Part shown: positions 26,159-35,664 of the stretch, in pieces
Numbering within the stretch: position 1 is the first letter of the stretch
Layout of the letters: the number at the start of each line of letters is the position of its first letter
Origin: Terriglobia bacterium
GTDB taxonomy: Bacteria > Acidobacteriota > Terriglobia > Terriglobales > Acidobacteriaceae
Direction of reading: 5' to 3'
DNA: 64,000 nt
Assembly: GCA_020073465.1 (NCBI GenBank)
Contig: JAIQFC010000010.1
Coordinates: 1 to 64,000 of the forward strand
Position numbers and translations under genes: made by a program
Notes under the pieces: generated by a model
Databases searched by the model: none
Told to the model about the DNA's origin: nothing
What the model saw: the letters and a program-made list of their open reading frames with translations, nothing else

Positions 26159-27508
26159 CTACATGGTCGGACGGAACGCGTTGGACGTCAGGTCCCCCAG
26201 CAGTTTATGCCAGGGATGTTTTTCGTTCTCTTCGACATCAGCCACCATCTTCTTCATCTTCTCCAGCACCGGCGGTGCGGCATCGTCATAGACGTCGCCT
26301 TGCAGTAACTTCAACACATCGAGGCGATAGCGCTTGTCATTGATGAAGTAGGTGAACAGCACGTTCAGCCGGTAATAGACCGTGATGAACTCGTACCAGT
26401 TCTTGGTTCCCAGCTTCAGGGTGTTCTCGAAGGTTGAGAAACTCGGCCGCGAGAAGTCGTTCGTCTCCAACGCACCCAGGATGTCCTTGTGCGCAAAGCG
26501 TGAGCTGTTCAGCGCGATGCTGACGCCGGTGGAGAAGATGGGATCGACGAAACGTCCGGCATCGCCCACCATCACCCAGCGGTCACCGCACAGTTGCTTC
26601 ATGGCGTAGCTGTAATCGCCTTCGTCCTTGAAGGGGCGAATGCGGTTGGACTTGCGCAGCGTTTCCTCAATCATGGGCCGGGTGCCGACCGATTCCCAGA
26701 AGAACTTTTCGCGATCGGCCCTCGATCTGGCGAAGTTCTTCTTCTGGGTGACGACTCCCAGGCTTGTAACCGTGTCGGTGATCGGAATCTGCCAGATCCA
26801 CGTATTGGAAATAGGCAGGAAGTGAATGTAGATGTAATCCAGGTTCGTATCGCGCTTGGCGAACGCCTTGCGGTCGTACCCATCGAACCAGGAGTGGATG
26901 GCGTACTGGTCGAATACCTGATCCTGAACTTTGAGCTTGAGCTGGTTCCCCAGGAAAGTGTTACGGCCGCTGGCGTCGACCACCATCTTGCAGCTGACGC
27001 TCATCTCTTGCGACCCCATTGTGAAACGCACAATGGGTTCCTTGGGGCCAAAGTCCACGGACGCGACCTTCACGCCGTCGTACACCGCCGCTCCCAGTTT
27101 GTTGGCGTGCTGCAGGAGCATCAGATCAAACTTGCCGCGGTCGACGTGATAGGTATAGGTCTTGTCGACTCCGATTTGTTGGCGCTCTTCGAAGCGGATA
27201 TCGACGTTGCAATCCGGCGCCAGGCCCTCGAGGTCGTGTACGTAAGGCGTCTTCTTGTCGTCGGTGGTCCAGACGGCGCCGAACTTGTGGGGAAACTTCG
27301 CCGCTTCCATCTGGGGTAAGAAGTCGAGATCTCGAAACACGCGGGTCGAAGAAGGAACTAATGACTCTCCAACGTGCGGCCGCGGGAAGAGTTCACGCTC
27401 AAACACCACGCAACTCACGCCGACCTTGGCCAGGTAAGCGCCCATCGACGCTCCGGCCGGCCCTCCGCCAATAATGGCGACGTCAAAATCTGGCTTGGTA
27501 ATAACCAA
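26159..27508 (-). CDS. Flavin-dependent halogenase homolog (second of a tandem pair)
   Basis: 449 residues from TTG 27506-27508, supported by GGAGG 5 nt upstream; an upstream TTG at 27526 is less likely. FAD-binding GGGPAG at 14-19, ERELFPRPHVGES typical of the halogenase/geranylgeranyl-reductase group, DASGRNT, and GDAGRFVDPIFSTGV. Two features favour a halogenase: WIWQIP at 237-242, matching WxWxIP, and a Lys in FPHKFGA (75) where phenolic-type halogenases have the catalytic lysine. It would chlorinate or brominate an aromatic substrate using reduced flavin. It follows its paralog by a few dozen bases. A non-halogenating monooxygenase/reductase cannot be excluded. Confidence 0.75.
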   Translation of the reverse strand: MVITKPDFDVAIIGGGPAGASMGAYLAKVGVSCVVFERELFPRPHVGESLVPSSTRVFRDLDFLPQMEAAKFPHKFGAVWTTDDKKTPYVHDLEGLAPDCNVDIRFEERQQIGVDKTYTYHVDRGKFDLMLLQHANKLGAAVYDGVKVASVDFGPKEPIVRFTMGSQEMSVSCKMVVDASGRNTFLGNQLKLKVQDQVFDQYAIHSWFDGYDRKAFAKRDTNLDYIYIHFLPISNTWIWQIPITDTVTSLGVVTQKKNFARSRADREKFFWESVGTRPMIEETLRKSNRIRPFKDEGDYSYAMKQLCGDRWVMVGDAGRFVDPIFSTGVSIALNSSRFAHKDILGALETNDFSRPSFSTFENTLKLGTKNWYEFITVYYRLNVLFTYFINDKRYRLDVLKLLQGDVYDDAAPPVLEKMKKMVADVEENEKHPWHKLLGDLTSNAFRPTM

Positions 27509-27540
27509 AGCTTCCTCCCTATTCAAGTGACGATGCTGAT

Positions 27541-28920
27541 CTAGATGCTGGCTGCGTGCTTGAAGGCGTCTACGGTCATGTCACCCAGCGACTTATGCCA
27601 CGGGTGCTTCTCGTTCTGCTCGACCTCGGACACCATCTTCTTCATCTTTTCAAGCACCGGCGGCGCGGCGTCGTCGTAAACGTCGCCCTGCAGCAGCTTG
27701 AGGACGTCTAGACGGTAACGCGGGTCGCCCACGAAGTAGGTGAACAGCACGTTCAGCCGGTAGTACACCGAGATAAATTCGTACCAGTTCTTCGTGCCGC
27801 GCCGAATCTTGTTCTCAAACTCGGAGAAACTCTCGCGCGAGAAATCGTTCTTCTCCAGTGCCGCGATCACATTGTTATGGGCAAACCGCGAACTGTTCAG
27901 CGCGATGCTTACGCCGGTCGAGAAGATCGGATCGACGAAGCGTCCAGCATCGCCCACCATCATCCAACGATCTCCGGTCACCTGCTTCATGGCGTAGCTG
28001 TAATCGCCCTCATCCTTGAAAGCGTGCATGCGGTCAGCCTTTTGCAGGGCATCGCGCAGCGCAGGGCGGGTTCCGACTGCATTCCAGAAGAACTCCTCAC
28101 GCTCCTGCTTCGACTTGGCGAAGTTCTTCTTCTGCGTCACTACACCGATGCTGGTGACCGCGTCAGTGATGGGAATCTGCCAGATCCACGTGTTCGAGAT
28201 GGGCAGGAAGTGAATGAAGATGAAGTCGCGATGCTCGTCCTTCTTGGAAAAGACCTTGCGATCGTAGTTGTCGAACCAGGTGTGAATCGCGTACTGGTCG
28301 AATACGGGATCTTTGATCTTGAGCTTGAGTTGATTGCCGAGAAGAGTATTGCGGCCGCTGGCGTCGATGACCATCTTCGCGGTCAGGCCCATCTCTTTCC
28401 CGTTTTGTCCCATCTTGAAGCGGACGACCGGTTCCTTCGGGCCAAAATCGACGTGGCCGACCTTCACTCCTTCGTACACGGCTGCGCCCAGTTTGTTGGC
28501 ATGCTGCAGGAGCATCAGGTCAAACTTGGCGCGATCCACGTGATAGGTGTACTCGCGGTCGACACCGTCCTGCAGGCGTTCGTTGAAGCGGATGTCTACG
28601 TGCGACTCGGGAGCGAGGGTATCTCCATCCTTGAATCCGCCCTTGAAGTCCATGTCGTAGGCGCCGCGATCTTCCGCCGTCCAGGCCGCGCCGAACTTGT
28701 GCGGGAACTTGGCTTCTTCCATCTGATCGATGAAGTCGAGATCGCGGAAAACCCTCATGGCAGAAGGAACGAGAGACTCTCCTACGTGCGGTCGCGGAAA
28801 CAACTCGCGCTCCAGCACGACGCAATTGACTCCGGCTTTCGCCAGATAGGCGCCCATCGAGCCGCCCGCAGGTCCACCACCGATGATTGCGACATCAAAA
28901 TCAGGCTTCGTAAGAACCAA
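27541..28920 (-). CDS. Flavin-dependent halogenase homolog (first of a tandem pair)
   Basis: 459 residues starting at TTG 28918-28920 with AAGGAG upstream. Closely similar to the next gene along the whole length. It has GGGPAG (14-19), Lys75 in FPHKFGA, WIWQIP (245-250) and GDAGRFVDPIFSTGV. It differs mainly by an insertion around residue 95 (GGFKDGDTL). Both paralogs keep all visible key residues, so neither looks degenerate. No PKS/NRPS gene, flavin reductase or transporter is adjacent, so the substrate is not indicated by context. The pair is probably one operon driven from the 28921-29368 gap. Confidence 0.77.
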   Translation of the reverse strand: MVLTKPDFDVAIIGGGPAGGSMGAYLAKAGVNCVVLERELFPRPHVGESLVPSAMRVFRDLDFIDQMEEAKFPHKFGAAWTAEDRGAYDMDFKGGFKDGDTLAPESHVDIRFNERLQDGVDREYTYHVDRAKFDLMLLQHANKLGAAVYEGVKVGHVDFGPKEPVVRFKMGQNGKEMGLTAKMVIDASGRNTLLGNQLKLKIKDPVFDQYAIHTWFDNYDRKVFSKKDEHRDFIFIHFLPISNTWIWQIPITDAVTSIGVVTQKKNFAKSKQEREEFFWNAVGTRPALRDALQKADRMHAFKDEGDYSYAMKQVTGDRWMMVGDAGRFVDPIFSTGVSIALNSSRFAHNNVIAALEKNDFSRESFSEFENKIRRGTKNWYEFISVYYRLNVLFTYFVGDPRYRLDVLKLLQGDVYDDAAPPVLEKMKKMVSEVEQNEKHPWHKSLGDMTVDAFKHAASI

Positions 28921-29368
28921 GATGCTTGCTCCTTAAATCAGTTAGGTATTGGGGTAACACGAAAAATCAGTCGTAAGGGGGATACAGGTACGGACTGCGC
29001 TGTGGTTGCTCCAACTATGATGGCTCAAGGGTGCGCTGTCAAGAGACCTTCTACTCTAAATTTCAAAAATCTCTCTGTGATTACCGCAGTCACACCATCC
29101 TGGTTACTACGTTAATGTGTTTACGCCGTAAACGTAACGGCGTAGACGTATTCTTTTGAGACTTTGCTGGTTGCATGTGGTGCTGATCCTTGCGCGAATC
29201 CAGACTCCTTACTCAAAATGAGTTTCACTCGCGATTGAATCTCAATACACCGAGACGCGGTCCGCGCCGAACCAGACGATTCCGTATCGTGCTAGACTCC
29301 TGCTACTAAGAAGCCGGAAGGCCAGTTCAATCCGGCCAGCTCCCACAGTCCGGATTCACGAGGTAGTG
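28921..29368. promoter_or_regulatory. Intergenic region with a palindromic operator candidate
   Basis: 448 bases upstream of the halogenase pair. An 8-bp perfect inverted repeat, tacgccgt (29122-29129) and acggcgta (29137-29144), with a 7-nt spacer (aaacgta), is set in AT-richer DNA and looks like a dimeric repressor site. A smaller GC hairpin (gccgga/tccggc near 29312-29337) follows. No clear -35/-10 pair could be fixed. Confidence 0.45.
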
Positions 29369-29620
29369 ATGAAACCAGCCATCGAAGTACCTAGTGGTGT
29401 CTCCCACGATCCCCACCACCGGATCGTCTGCTGTTTGCGCTGTGAACAAAAACTTGAGCGTTACCAACTCATGCGTCTGAGCCTGGCTCCGGCCAGCCCC
29501 GGGCATGGCCATGCAATCCTCTCCTGTCCCCGGTGCGGACATGTCGAGTTGGTCTCCGACTCGAGTCCTTTGTTGCAGACCTTGGAATTGGTCTCAGTCG
29601 ATGTGGGAGATGGCGACTAG
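29366..29620 (+). CDS. Small zinc-ribbon-like hypothetical protein
   Basis: 84 residues, starting at GTG 29366 or ATG 29369, with GAGG 5 bases before the ATG. Two cysteine pairs, CCLRC (near 22-26) and CPRCG (near 54-58), would form a treble-clef or zinc-ribbon site. The rest has no recognised motif. It converges with the L-2-hydroxyglutarate oxidase gene, overlapping by 4 nt. The paired knuckles and the RBS favour a real gene. Confidence 0.5.
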   Translation: MMKPAIEVPSGVSHDPHHRIVCCLRCEQKLERYQLMRLSLAPASPGHGHAILSCPRCGHVELVSDSSPLLQTLELVSVDVGDGD

Positions 29621-30834
29621 CTGGCGAGTCCGATATTGTTGCTTGCCATATCAACGATGGTGCGCGCAATCAGCAGTGACGCAGTTGCTGCTGGAGAGGG
29701 AACGTTCAGCACGTGCAGCATTCTCGCTGAGGGAACAATCTGAAAATCATCCACCAATGAGCCGTCCCGCTTGACGGCTTGAGCACGTACGCCCGAGCCA
29801 CCCGGCACCAGGTCCTGTTCTCGAACCTCGGGCAGCAGTTCTTGCAGGGCCCTCGCAAAAGCACGTTTCGACAGTGAGCGTCGAAACTCGTCGCAGCCGC
29901 TGCGCCAGTGCTTCGCGGCCATTCGCCAGAATCCGGGGAACCCGAGGTACGAGACCATGTCGCCGAGGCTGATATCGCTGCGGTGGTATCCTTCGCGCTG
30001 AAAAGCCAGCACCGCGTTGGGCCCGGCATCGACTCTGCCACTCACCCGGCGCGTAAAGTGAACCCCCAGAAAAGGGAATCGCGGGTCGGGCACTGGATAG
30101 ATGAGCGCGCGCACCAGCGCCGCACGATCAGGAACAAGATCGTAGTACTCACCGCGAAAAGGCACGATCATGACGTCGGGCTCGTCTCCCGCCATGCGGC
30201 TGATGCGGTCGCTGAACAGTCCTGCACAGTTAATCAGGAAGTTTGTCGAGAACGTGCCTCGCTTGGTTTCGACGATATCTTGGCTGGCGCTTCGTTTGAT
30301 CCCGGTAACCGCAGCAGACGTTAGAACGGTTCCACCTTGTGCCGCAATCAGGGTCGCGTACTTCTCACAGACCGCCGCGAAGTCGGTAACCGCGGTGGAA
30401 GGTACGATCAGGGCTTTCAGTCCGCGGGCGTAGGGTTCGATTTCGTGGAGCTCTTCGGGGCCGATGACCCGCAGGTCGGCCAGCCCGTTCGCCTCGCCGC
30501 GCTGGCGCAGTTCTTCCAGGCGCGGTAGCTCGGCGTCGTTGATCGCGACAATCACTTTACCGCAAACCTGATGCGGAATGCCGTGCTCTCGGCAGAACTC
30601 GACCATCGCCGCGGCTCCAGCGACGCAGAGGCGAGCCTTGAGCGAACCTGGCTTGTAGTAGACGCCCGAGTGAATGACTCCGCTGTTGTGGCCGCTCTGA
30701 TGGCGGGCCAGGCGCTCTTCTTTTTCAAGCAGCAGAAGACGCAAGCGAGGAAAGCGTCGCGTGATTTCGCACGCCACGGCGAGGCCGACCACGCCTCCGC
30801 CTACAACCACCACGTCATAGTGCGAATCTGTCAT
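29617..30834 (-). CDS. lhgO: L-2-hydroxyglutarate oxidase
   Basis: FAD enzyme of the DAO superfamily that oxidises L-2-hydroxyglutarate to 2-oxoglutarate, repairing a side product of central metabolism. 405 residues, normal length. N-terminal VVVVGGGVVGLAVA is the FAD-binding motif. HNSGVIHSGVYYKPGSLKA is strongly typical of LhgO/YgaF. FLINCAGLFSDRIS and the C-terminal NVPSPAATASLLIA complete the family pattern. In E. coli the enzyme passes electrons to the quinone pool; here no metabolic partner is adjacent. Confidence 0.88.
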   Translation of the reverse strand: MTDSHYDVVVVGGGVVGLAVACEITRRFPRLRLLLLEKEERLARHQSGHNSGVIHSGVYYKPGSLKARLCVAGAAAMVEFCREHGIPHQVCGKVIVAINDAELPRLEELRQRGEANGLADLRVIGPEELHEIEPYARGLKALIVPSTAVTDFAAVCEKYATLIAAQGGTVLTSAAVTGIKRSASQDIVETKRGTFSTNFLINCAGLFSDRISRMAGDEPDVMIVPFRGEYYDLVPDRAALVRALIYPVPDPRFPFLGVHFTRRVSGRVDAGPNAVLAFQREGYHRSDISLGDMVSYLGFPGFWRMAAKHWRSGCDEFRRSLSKRAFARALQELLPEVREQDLVPGGSGVRAQAVKRDGSLVDDFQIVPSARMLHVLNVPSPAATASLLIARTIVDMASNNIGLAS

Positions 30835-30930
30835 TCGAGATGGGCCAGACCGGCGGCATGACGAGATGTGGCGTCAGTGCCCGAATGCGGTTCCAACCTG
30901 GATGATGATACCGGGGAGTGATACCGTTCG

Positions 30931-33900
30931 TCACTGCACAACCAGCAGGTCGACGGTTGTGCCGTGCGTGATGGATCCAGCGGTCCCAGTTAGCTTGACT
31001 GTGTATTTCGTGGTCTGATTTCCCCCGCCCCCGCCCCCGCCCCCGCCTCCGCCTCCTCCGCCGGCGCTGGCACCGCCACAGGAGATCAGGGCCAGTGCCA
31101 TGACCAGGACGGGCCCAGCCGTTAAGATACGGCGGACAGGATTTCGTTGTCTGCGTCTCCCGCTATTGAACACCGCGAGCCCCGGCAGCGTCAGCCACAA
31201 TGCGTAGAGCAATCCGCTCATCTTTCTATCCTCTCCGAGCGCGCGCGCCGCGGCCACAGTCGATATGGACAGGATGACGTCACTGCTTCCTGCAGGAACT
31301 GGGTTTGGAGAAAAGCTGCAGGTTGCCCCGGAAGGAAGGCCGCTCGGGCAGGACAACGTCACTGCGCTGCTGAATGACGATCCGGTTGGATTCGGCAGTA
31401 CGGCCAGTTGGTACGGGCCGCTGGTTTGTCCTGCGTTGATGGTTTGGCTGGGGGTCGCAGAGTTTACCGAAAAATCCTGAATGACGGTCAACGGCAGGGA
31501 AAGTGCATGACTCGGTTGTCCCGATGAGTCAGCAACGGTCACGTTAATTGTGTATGAGTTCGTGGGCTGCGGGGCTGCGCTGCTGGGAATGTTCAGCGTA
31601 AGTGTGAGCGTGGCAGTCGTTCCGGTGCTGATCGCGACCGGGTTCCCGGGTGCGACCAGGCACTGTCCGGCGGGAAGCGCGCTGGCATCGCAGGTGGCAT
31701 TCACTGAGCCGCTGTAGTTCGGGGTTATGCCTACCTTCGCCTCCGTCTGCGATCCGGCAACCAGGCTGCCAGGGAAAGCCTGGGTGATGGCAATCTGAAA
31801 ATCGCTCGCACTGACGGACGGCACGGTCACGGCAATGATGACGCTGTGGTTGGGGGCGCCGGAAGTGTCTTGCGCGCTGAGGGTGATGTCGTAGACGCCG
31901 GATGCTACGTTGCTGGGCACTTTGATGGTCGCGGCCACCGCGACCGCAGACCCGCCATTGAGTCGAATCGGATTCGTAGGAGATAGCGTGCAGGTCGCGC
32001 CCGGGAGTGTGTTGGCATTGCAAGCGGCGTTTATGGATCCGGCATAAAACGTGGAAGGAGTGATCGCAAGGTTCGCCGTGCCTTGCGCGCCTGCATTGAT
32101 AGTGATCGATTGCGTGCCGGAGAGTTGGAAGTCCGCAACGTTAAAAGGGACTGCCAGCGTGTGTGTGGTTGACCCGGACGTTCCCTGCACGGAGAGTTGG
32201 TAGCTTCCCGCTCCGAGATTGCTTGCGTCCACGGTTACGTTTGCCGTGGCCGGGAATGAACTCACCGAAGTTGGGCTTGCGCTGCAAGAGCCGTTCCCCG
32301 AGTTTAGGGAGCACGACAACGTCACGGTGCCGGTGAATCCGTTCATGGCGCTGACACTTACGGGTCCCTTCGTGGTCGTGGTGCCTGCGTTTACCGTGGG
32401 GAAGGCAGTGGGTCCCGTGAGAACGAAATCAGGACCAGCTATGTGTAAGACGACGGTCGCCTGATGTGCCGTTTGATTTGGGTCTGAACCCACGCCCTGT
32501 ACGTTAAAGCTGTAGTCGCCGATCGCTCCTCCCGCGGTCACGGTGAATAACGTGGTGTTGAGGGGGTTCAGGACGGCTGGCAGCGGTGTGCAGGTGCTGG
32601 GTGGATTCGTAGTGCCGGGCGTGCAACTCAGCGTGATGGCGTCGCTGTATCCGTTTTGCGCCGTCACTGTGCCGTTGAAAGTTGCGGTCTTGCCCGAGAG
32701 TATGGTCTGCGGGGTGTTGGAGATCGCAATAGAAAAATCCCGGGTGAACAGCAAGTCGAACTGCCATATGCCGCGACCGTAGGTGGAGGCGCGCAACAGC
32801 TTCTGGCCACCCGAATTGAAGATGGAAAGCGCCGTGACTGCGACATTGGGCAAGAATCCGTCCTCACCGCTGCTCGGAGCCGGTCCGACTTCCGTCCAGC
32901 CCACGGTTGTCGTATTGCTCTGGAACACTCCCACATCTGTACCGGCGTAGACGGTGCTTGCCTCGACGACCACGGAATTCACGGGTGAATCGGGAAGAGC
33001 ATCGGCCCCGGTTCCAGTGAAATCTGCCCACGTCAGGCCGGCGTCTTTCGTCTTCCAAACGTGACCAGTCCCACCGGTGAAGCCCATCACGGTCACATAG
33101 GCGGTTTTGCCGAAGGGATCCGAAGTATCCATCGCGACGCTCGAGATCGGAAACTGGTTGGGATTGATGTTCTGGGTTACCTCGGAAAATGCGGCTGTCC
33201 CGCCCGTGGCATTGGTCGTGACCCAGACATTGCCTCCAGATGGAGACGTGAGAGGTCCATCGAGTGGCCCCAATCCGTCCGTGGTCGCGTAGATGACCTT
33301 GGACCCTCCGCTGTCGGTGGGGCCTCCAGTGGCCAGGGCCCTGACCAGGTTCACCTCGCTTCCGGAGCAAGTGCCGGAGCCGAAGGTATCGAAATTCGGG
33401 CTCAACACGGTAAACCACCCGCCGAGCCGCGGCCCCCGCCAGACGCGGCAAGTCCCTACCAGCAATCCTGTCGAAGATCGTGGGTCCAGGATGTAGGGAA
33501 AATAGAATCCGCCATCGTCACCACCCACACTATTGCTGCCCACGATCACACTGAAGTCGCTTTCGCGACAGTTCACACCGCCGGCGCACTCCTGGATATT
33601 CAAGCCGCCGGGTGCAATGTCAGGATTCGATACATACCAGTTCGAGGGCGCTCCCGGATCGATGGCGTTGTAGCCCCCATCTCCGCCGTTCACATTGACC
33701 CAACTCGTGCTGGTGGTGGCTGACGATGTTGCCGGAGAGCCGTTGTCCTGCGTGCCTCCCAGCAGCGTGTTCGGGTCGGTCGGGTGCTGGGAGAAGCTCA
33801 CGAACTGCGTCATCGAGCCCAGGTTCTGATTCAAGTCCTCAAATTCGTTTGTGCCTGAGCATGAACCGGTACTGAGCCCAGCGAAGCCGTCCAGTGATCT

Positions 33901-35481
33901 ATAAATCCCGCCATCGTTGGCGAAGTACATCAGAGCATTGCCTGAGTCTGTGCCCGAAACTGGAATCATGTAAGCCAGCGCATGCTGATCCGGATGCACG
34001 TGCGCTGGCGCCGCAATGGGATTGCACCCGTAGACATGCGTCAGATTCATGAACGGAGTGTTGTTGCACGCTGGATTGATGGACTTGATTGAGCACTTGT
34101 AGAGATTGACTGCCCCGGCGTACAGGTCAGTATCGATCGCTCCGTTGGGAACCGCAAGCAGTTCGAGGTTGTAGTATCCCTGCTGCACACTGCAACCGTT
34201 GCTGTCGCCGCAGTTTGTGATGCCGGCATCGCTGATTTGCGTCCAGGAGGCGCCACCGTTCAGACTTTCCCAAATTCCCTGATCGACAGATGCGCCTGCC
34301 GAATCGAGCTGGATGAACCAGACGTACATTTCGTTGCGTCCCGGCACCACCGTGATCTCTCCGCGGTAGATCGGGCATGCGCGATTGTTCGATGTGGATT
34401 GAGGTGGGCAGGCGGCTGTGTTCAGCACCCCGCCTCCGGGTTGGTTGGAGAGGCGAGTCCAGTTGGCGCCGTCCGGTGAGGAGTAAAAGCCGTGGTAGCG
34501 GACTGCCGCAACGAAGACACCAGCCGCTGCATTGAAGACCACCGAGGTTGCCGAAGTTGCGTCCGTGAGCTGATTCCCCGGGTCGAGTAACGGGTTATAC
34601 GTCCACGACTGACCAGCATCGAGCGAGGTGTAGAGACCACGTGCAGTGCCCGCCGTAACGGCACCGTCAACCACGCCCTTGGACGTCGTAGCCATAGCCG
34701 CGACCACGGTGTTAGTTGTGCCGAAAGCCATCCGCGTTCCGCCCAGGCCGCTGAACGAAAGCGCGCCGTTATTGGCCGTTGCAATGAGGGTCCACGTATT
34801 TCCAGCGTCGGTGGATCGCAGAATCCCCAGCCCGAAGTAAGAGTCTCCAGAGCTGTTCGCCTCACCTGTGCCGACCAGAATCACACTCTTCGTCGGGTCA
34901 CTGTTTCCGGGTTGAATTGCGATTGAGCCGACTGACAGTGTGGCTTGATCGTCGGTGACCGGGGTCCAGGTCACGTTCAGCGCGGTGCTGTTGGCAGCAT
35001 TCGTAGACTTCCAAACCCCACCCTGGGCGCTGCCGATGTAGACAGTATTGCCACTCGGGTCGGCGGGATCGATCACAACCGCGGTCGCGCGCCCGGTAAC
35101 CTGGTGGTAGTCCTGCACTCCGGAGCCAGACGCGTCGGATGCGAGCGGCACCGGACCTAACGGCGTCCAGAAGCCTCCTGTTGATGATATTTGCCCGGGC
35201 GGCGCAGCAGATTCAGCGGTGGGTGCCGCGCTCCGCAATGCTCGCGACTGCATCTTGGCCTGATAAGCGCGACGACGAAGTTCCGCGGATGGTTTCCCGC
35301 GAATCAGGCGACCGCGAAAGAACCATTCATTCCGCTCCTTCACGTGGTCTCTGTCGGAATCAGCAGGGGGCGTCCCGGGGACTGTCTGCTTGGCCCCCTG
35401 CGCTTGCACGAGTAAGACTACGCAGGAGCAACACAGAATTAGGGAGAAGATGCGGACGACACAACAAAGACGGCGGGTCAT
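30931..35481 (-). CDS. Giant secreted BNR/VPS10-like propeller protein with Ig repeats and poly-Gly tract
   Basis: About 1516 residues from ATG 35481, preferred over the longer frame to 35526 because AGGTGAAG precedes it and a signal peptide follows (VVRIFSLILCCSCVVLL). Residues about 100-930 form a sialidase/sortilin-type propeller with repeated STDAGNTW and SLNGGASW Asp-box-like motifs. At least four Ig-like modules follow (FTGTVTLSCS..., GSCSASP). Near the end come a hydrophobic segment (LYALWLTLPGLAVF), a basic RRRQR, another hydrophobic segment ending in SCGG, 14 consecutive glycines (31021-31062) and a short beta-like tail ending VVQ. Likely surface-exposed. No enzymatic site seen. Confidence 0.75.
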   Translation of the reverse strand: MTRRLCCVVRIFSLILCCSCVVLLVQAQGAKQTVPGTPPADSDRDHVKERNEWFFRGRLIRGKPSAELRRRAYQAKMQSRALRSAAPTAESAAPPGQISSTGGFWTPLGPVPLASDASGSGVQDYHQVTGRATAVVIDPADPSGNTVYIGSAQGGVWKSTNAANSTALNVTWTPVTDDQATLSVGSIAIQPGNSDPTKSVILVGTGEANSSGDSYFGLGILRSTDAGNTWTLIATANNGALSFSGLGGTRMAFGTTNTVVAAMATTSKGVVDGAVTAGTARGLYTSLDAGQSWTYNPLLDPGNQLTDATSATSVVFNAAAGVFVAAVRYHGFYSSPDGANWTRLSNQPGGGVLNTAACPPQSTSNNRACPIYRGEITVVPGRNEMYVWFIQLDSAGASVDQGIWESLNGGASWTQISDAGITNCGDSNGCSVQQGYYNLELLAVPNGAIDTDLYAGAVNLYKCSIKSINPACNNTPFMNLTHVYGCNPIAAPAHVHPDQHALAYMIPVSGTDSGNALMYFANDGGIYRSLDGFAGLSTGSCSGTNEFEDLNQNLGSMTQFVSFSQHPTDPNTLLGGTQDNGSPATSSATTSTSWVNVNGGDGGYNAIDPGAPSNWYVSNPDIAPGGLNIQECAGGVNCRESDFSVIVGSNSVGGDDGGFYFPYILDPRSSTGLLVGTCRVWRGPRLGGWFTVLSPNFDTFGSGTCSGSEVNLVRALATGGPTDSGGSKVIYATTDGLGPLDGPLTSPSGGNVWVTTNATGGTAAFSEVTQNINPNQFPISSVAMDTSDPFGKTAYVTVMGFTGGTGHVWKTKDAGLTWADFTGTGADALPDSPVNSVVVEASTVYAGTDVGVFQSNTTTVGWTEVGPAPSSGEDGFLPNVAVTALSIFNSGGQKLLRASTYGRGIWQFDLLFTRDFSIAISNTPQTILSGKTATFNGTVTAQNGYSDAITLSCTPGTTNPPSTCTPLPAVLNPLNTTLFTVTAGGAIGDYSFNVQGVGSDPNQTAHQATVVLHIAGPDFVLTGPTAFPTVNAGTTTTKGPVSVSAMNGFTGTVTLSCSLNSGNGSCSASPTSVSSFPATANVTVDASNLGAGSYQLSVQGTSGSTTHTLAVPFNVADFQLSGTQSITINAGAQGTANLAITPSTFYAGSINAACNANTLPGATCTLSPTNPIRLNGGSAVAVAATIKVPSNVASGVYDITLSAQDTSGAPNHSVIIAVTVPSVSASDFQIAITQAFPGSLVAGSQTEAKVGITPNYSGSVNATCDASALPAGQCLVAPGNPVAISTGTTATLTLTLNIPSSAAPQPTNSYTINVTVADSSGQPSHALSLPLTVIQDFSVNSATPSQTINAGQTSGPYQLAVLPNPTGSSFSSAVTLSCPSGLPSGATCSFSPNPVPAGSSDVILSISTVAAARALGEDRKMSGLLYALWLTLPGLAVFNSGRRRQRNPVRRILTAGPVLVMALALISCGGASAGGGGGGGGGGGGGGNQTTKYTVKLTGTAGSITHGTTVDLLVVQ

Positions 35482-35664
35482 AACCACTTCACCTGCCAGT
35501 ATCGGAAGCGCCGGAATCACGGTCAACGCAAAAGCGGCATAAAATGCGGCGGAAGCCCACTTTGGGAAAGTCAGGACGCTCGACCTCCCGCAAGGTGGGT
35601 GCCGGCCTTGTACAATCTGCTTTCGCTTGTGCGTTTCGTTGACGAATTCGGGAAGACCTTTGAG

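Noticed and set aside
27877-29115. 412-codon plus-strand frame
   Set aside because: Antisense to a well-supported halogenase homolog; no family features.
31021-31062. CCCCCG repeat considered as a CRISPR or satellite
   Set aside because: It is in frame and encodes glycines in a real gene; no spacers are present.
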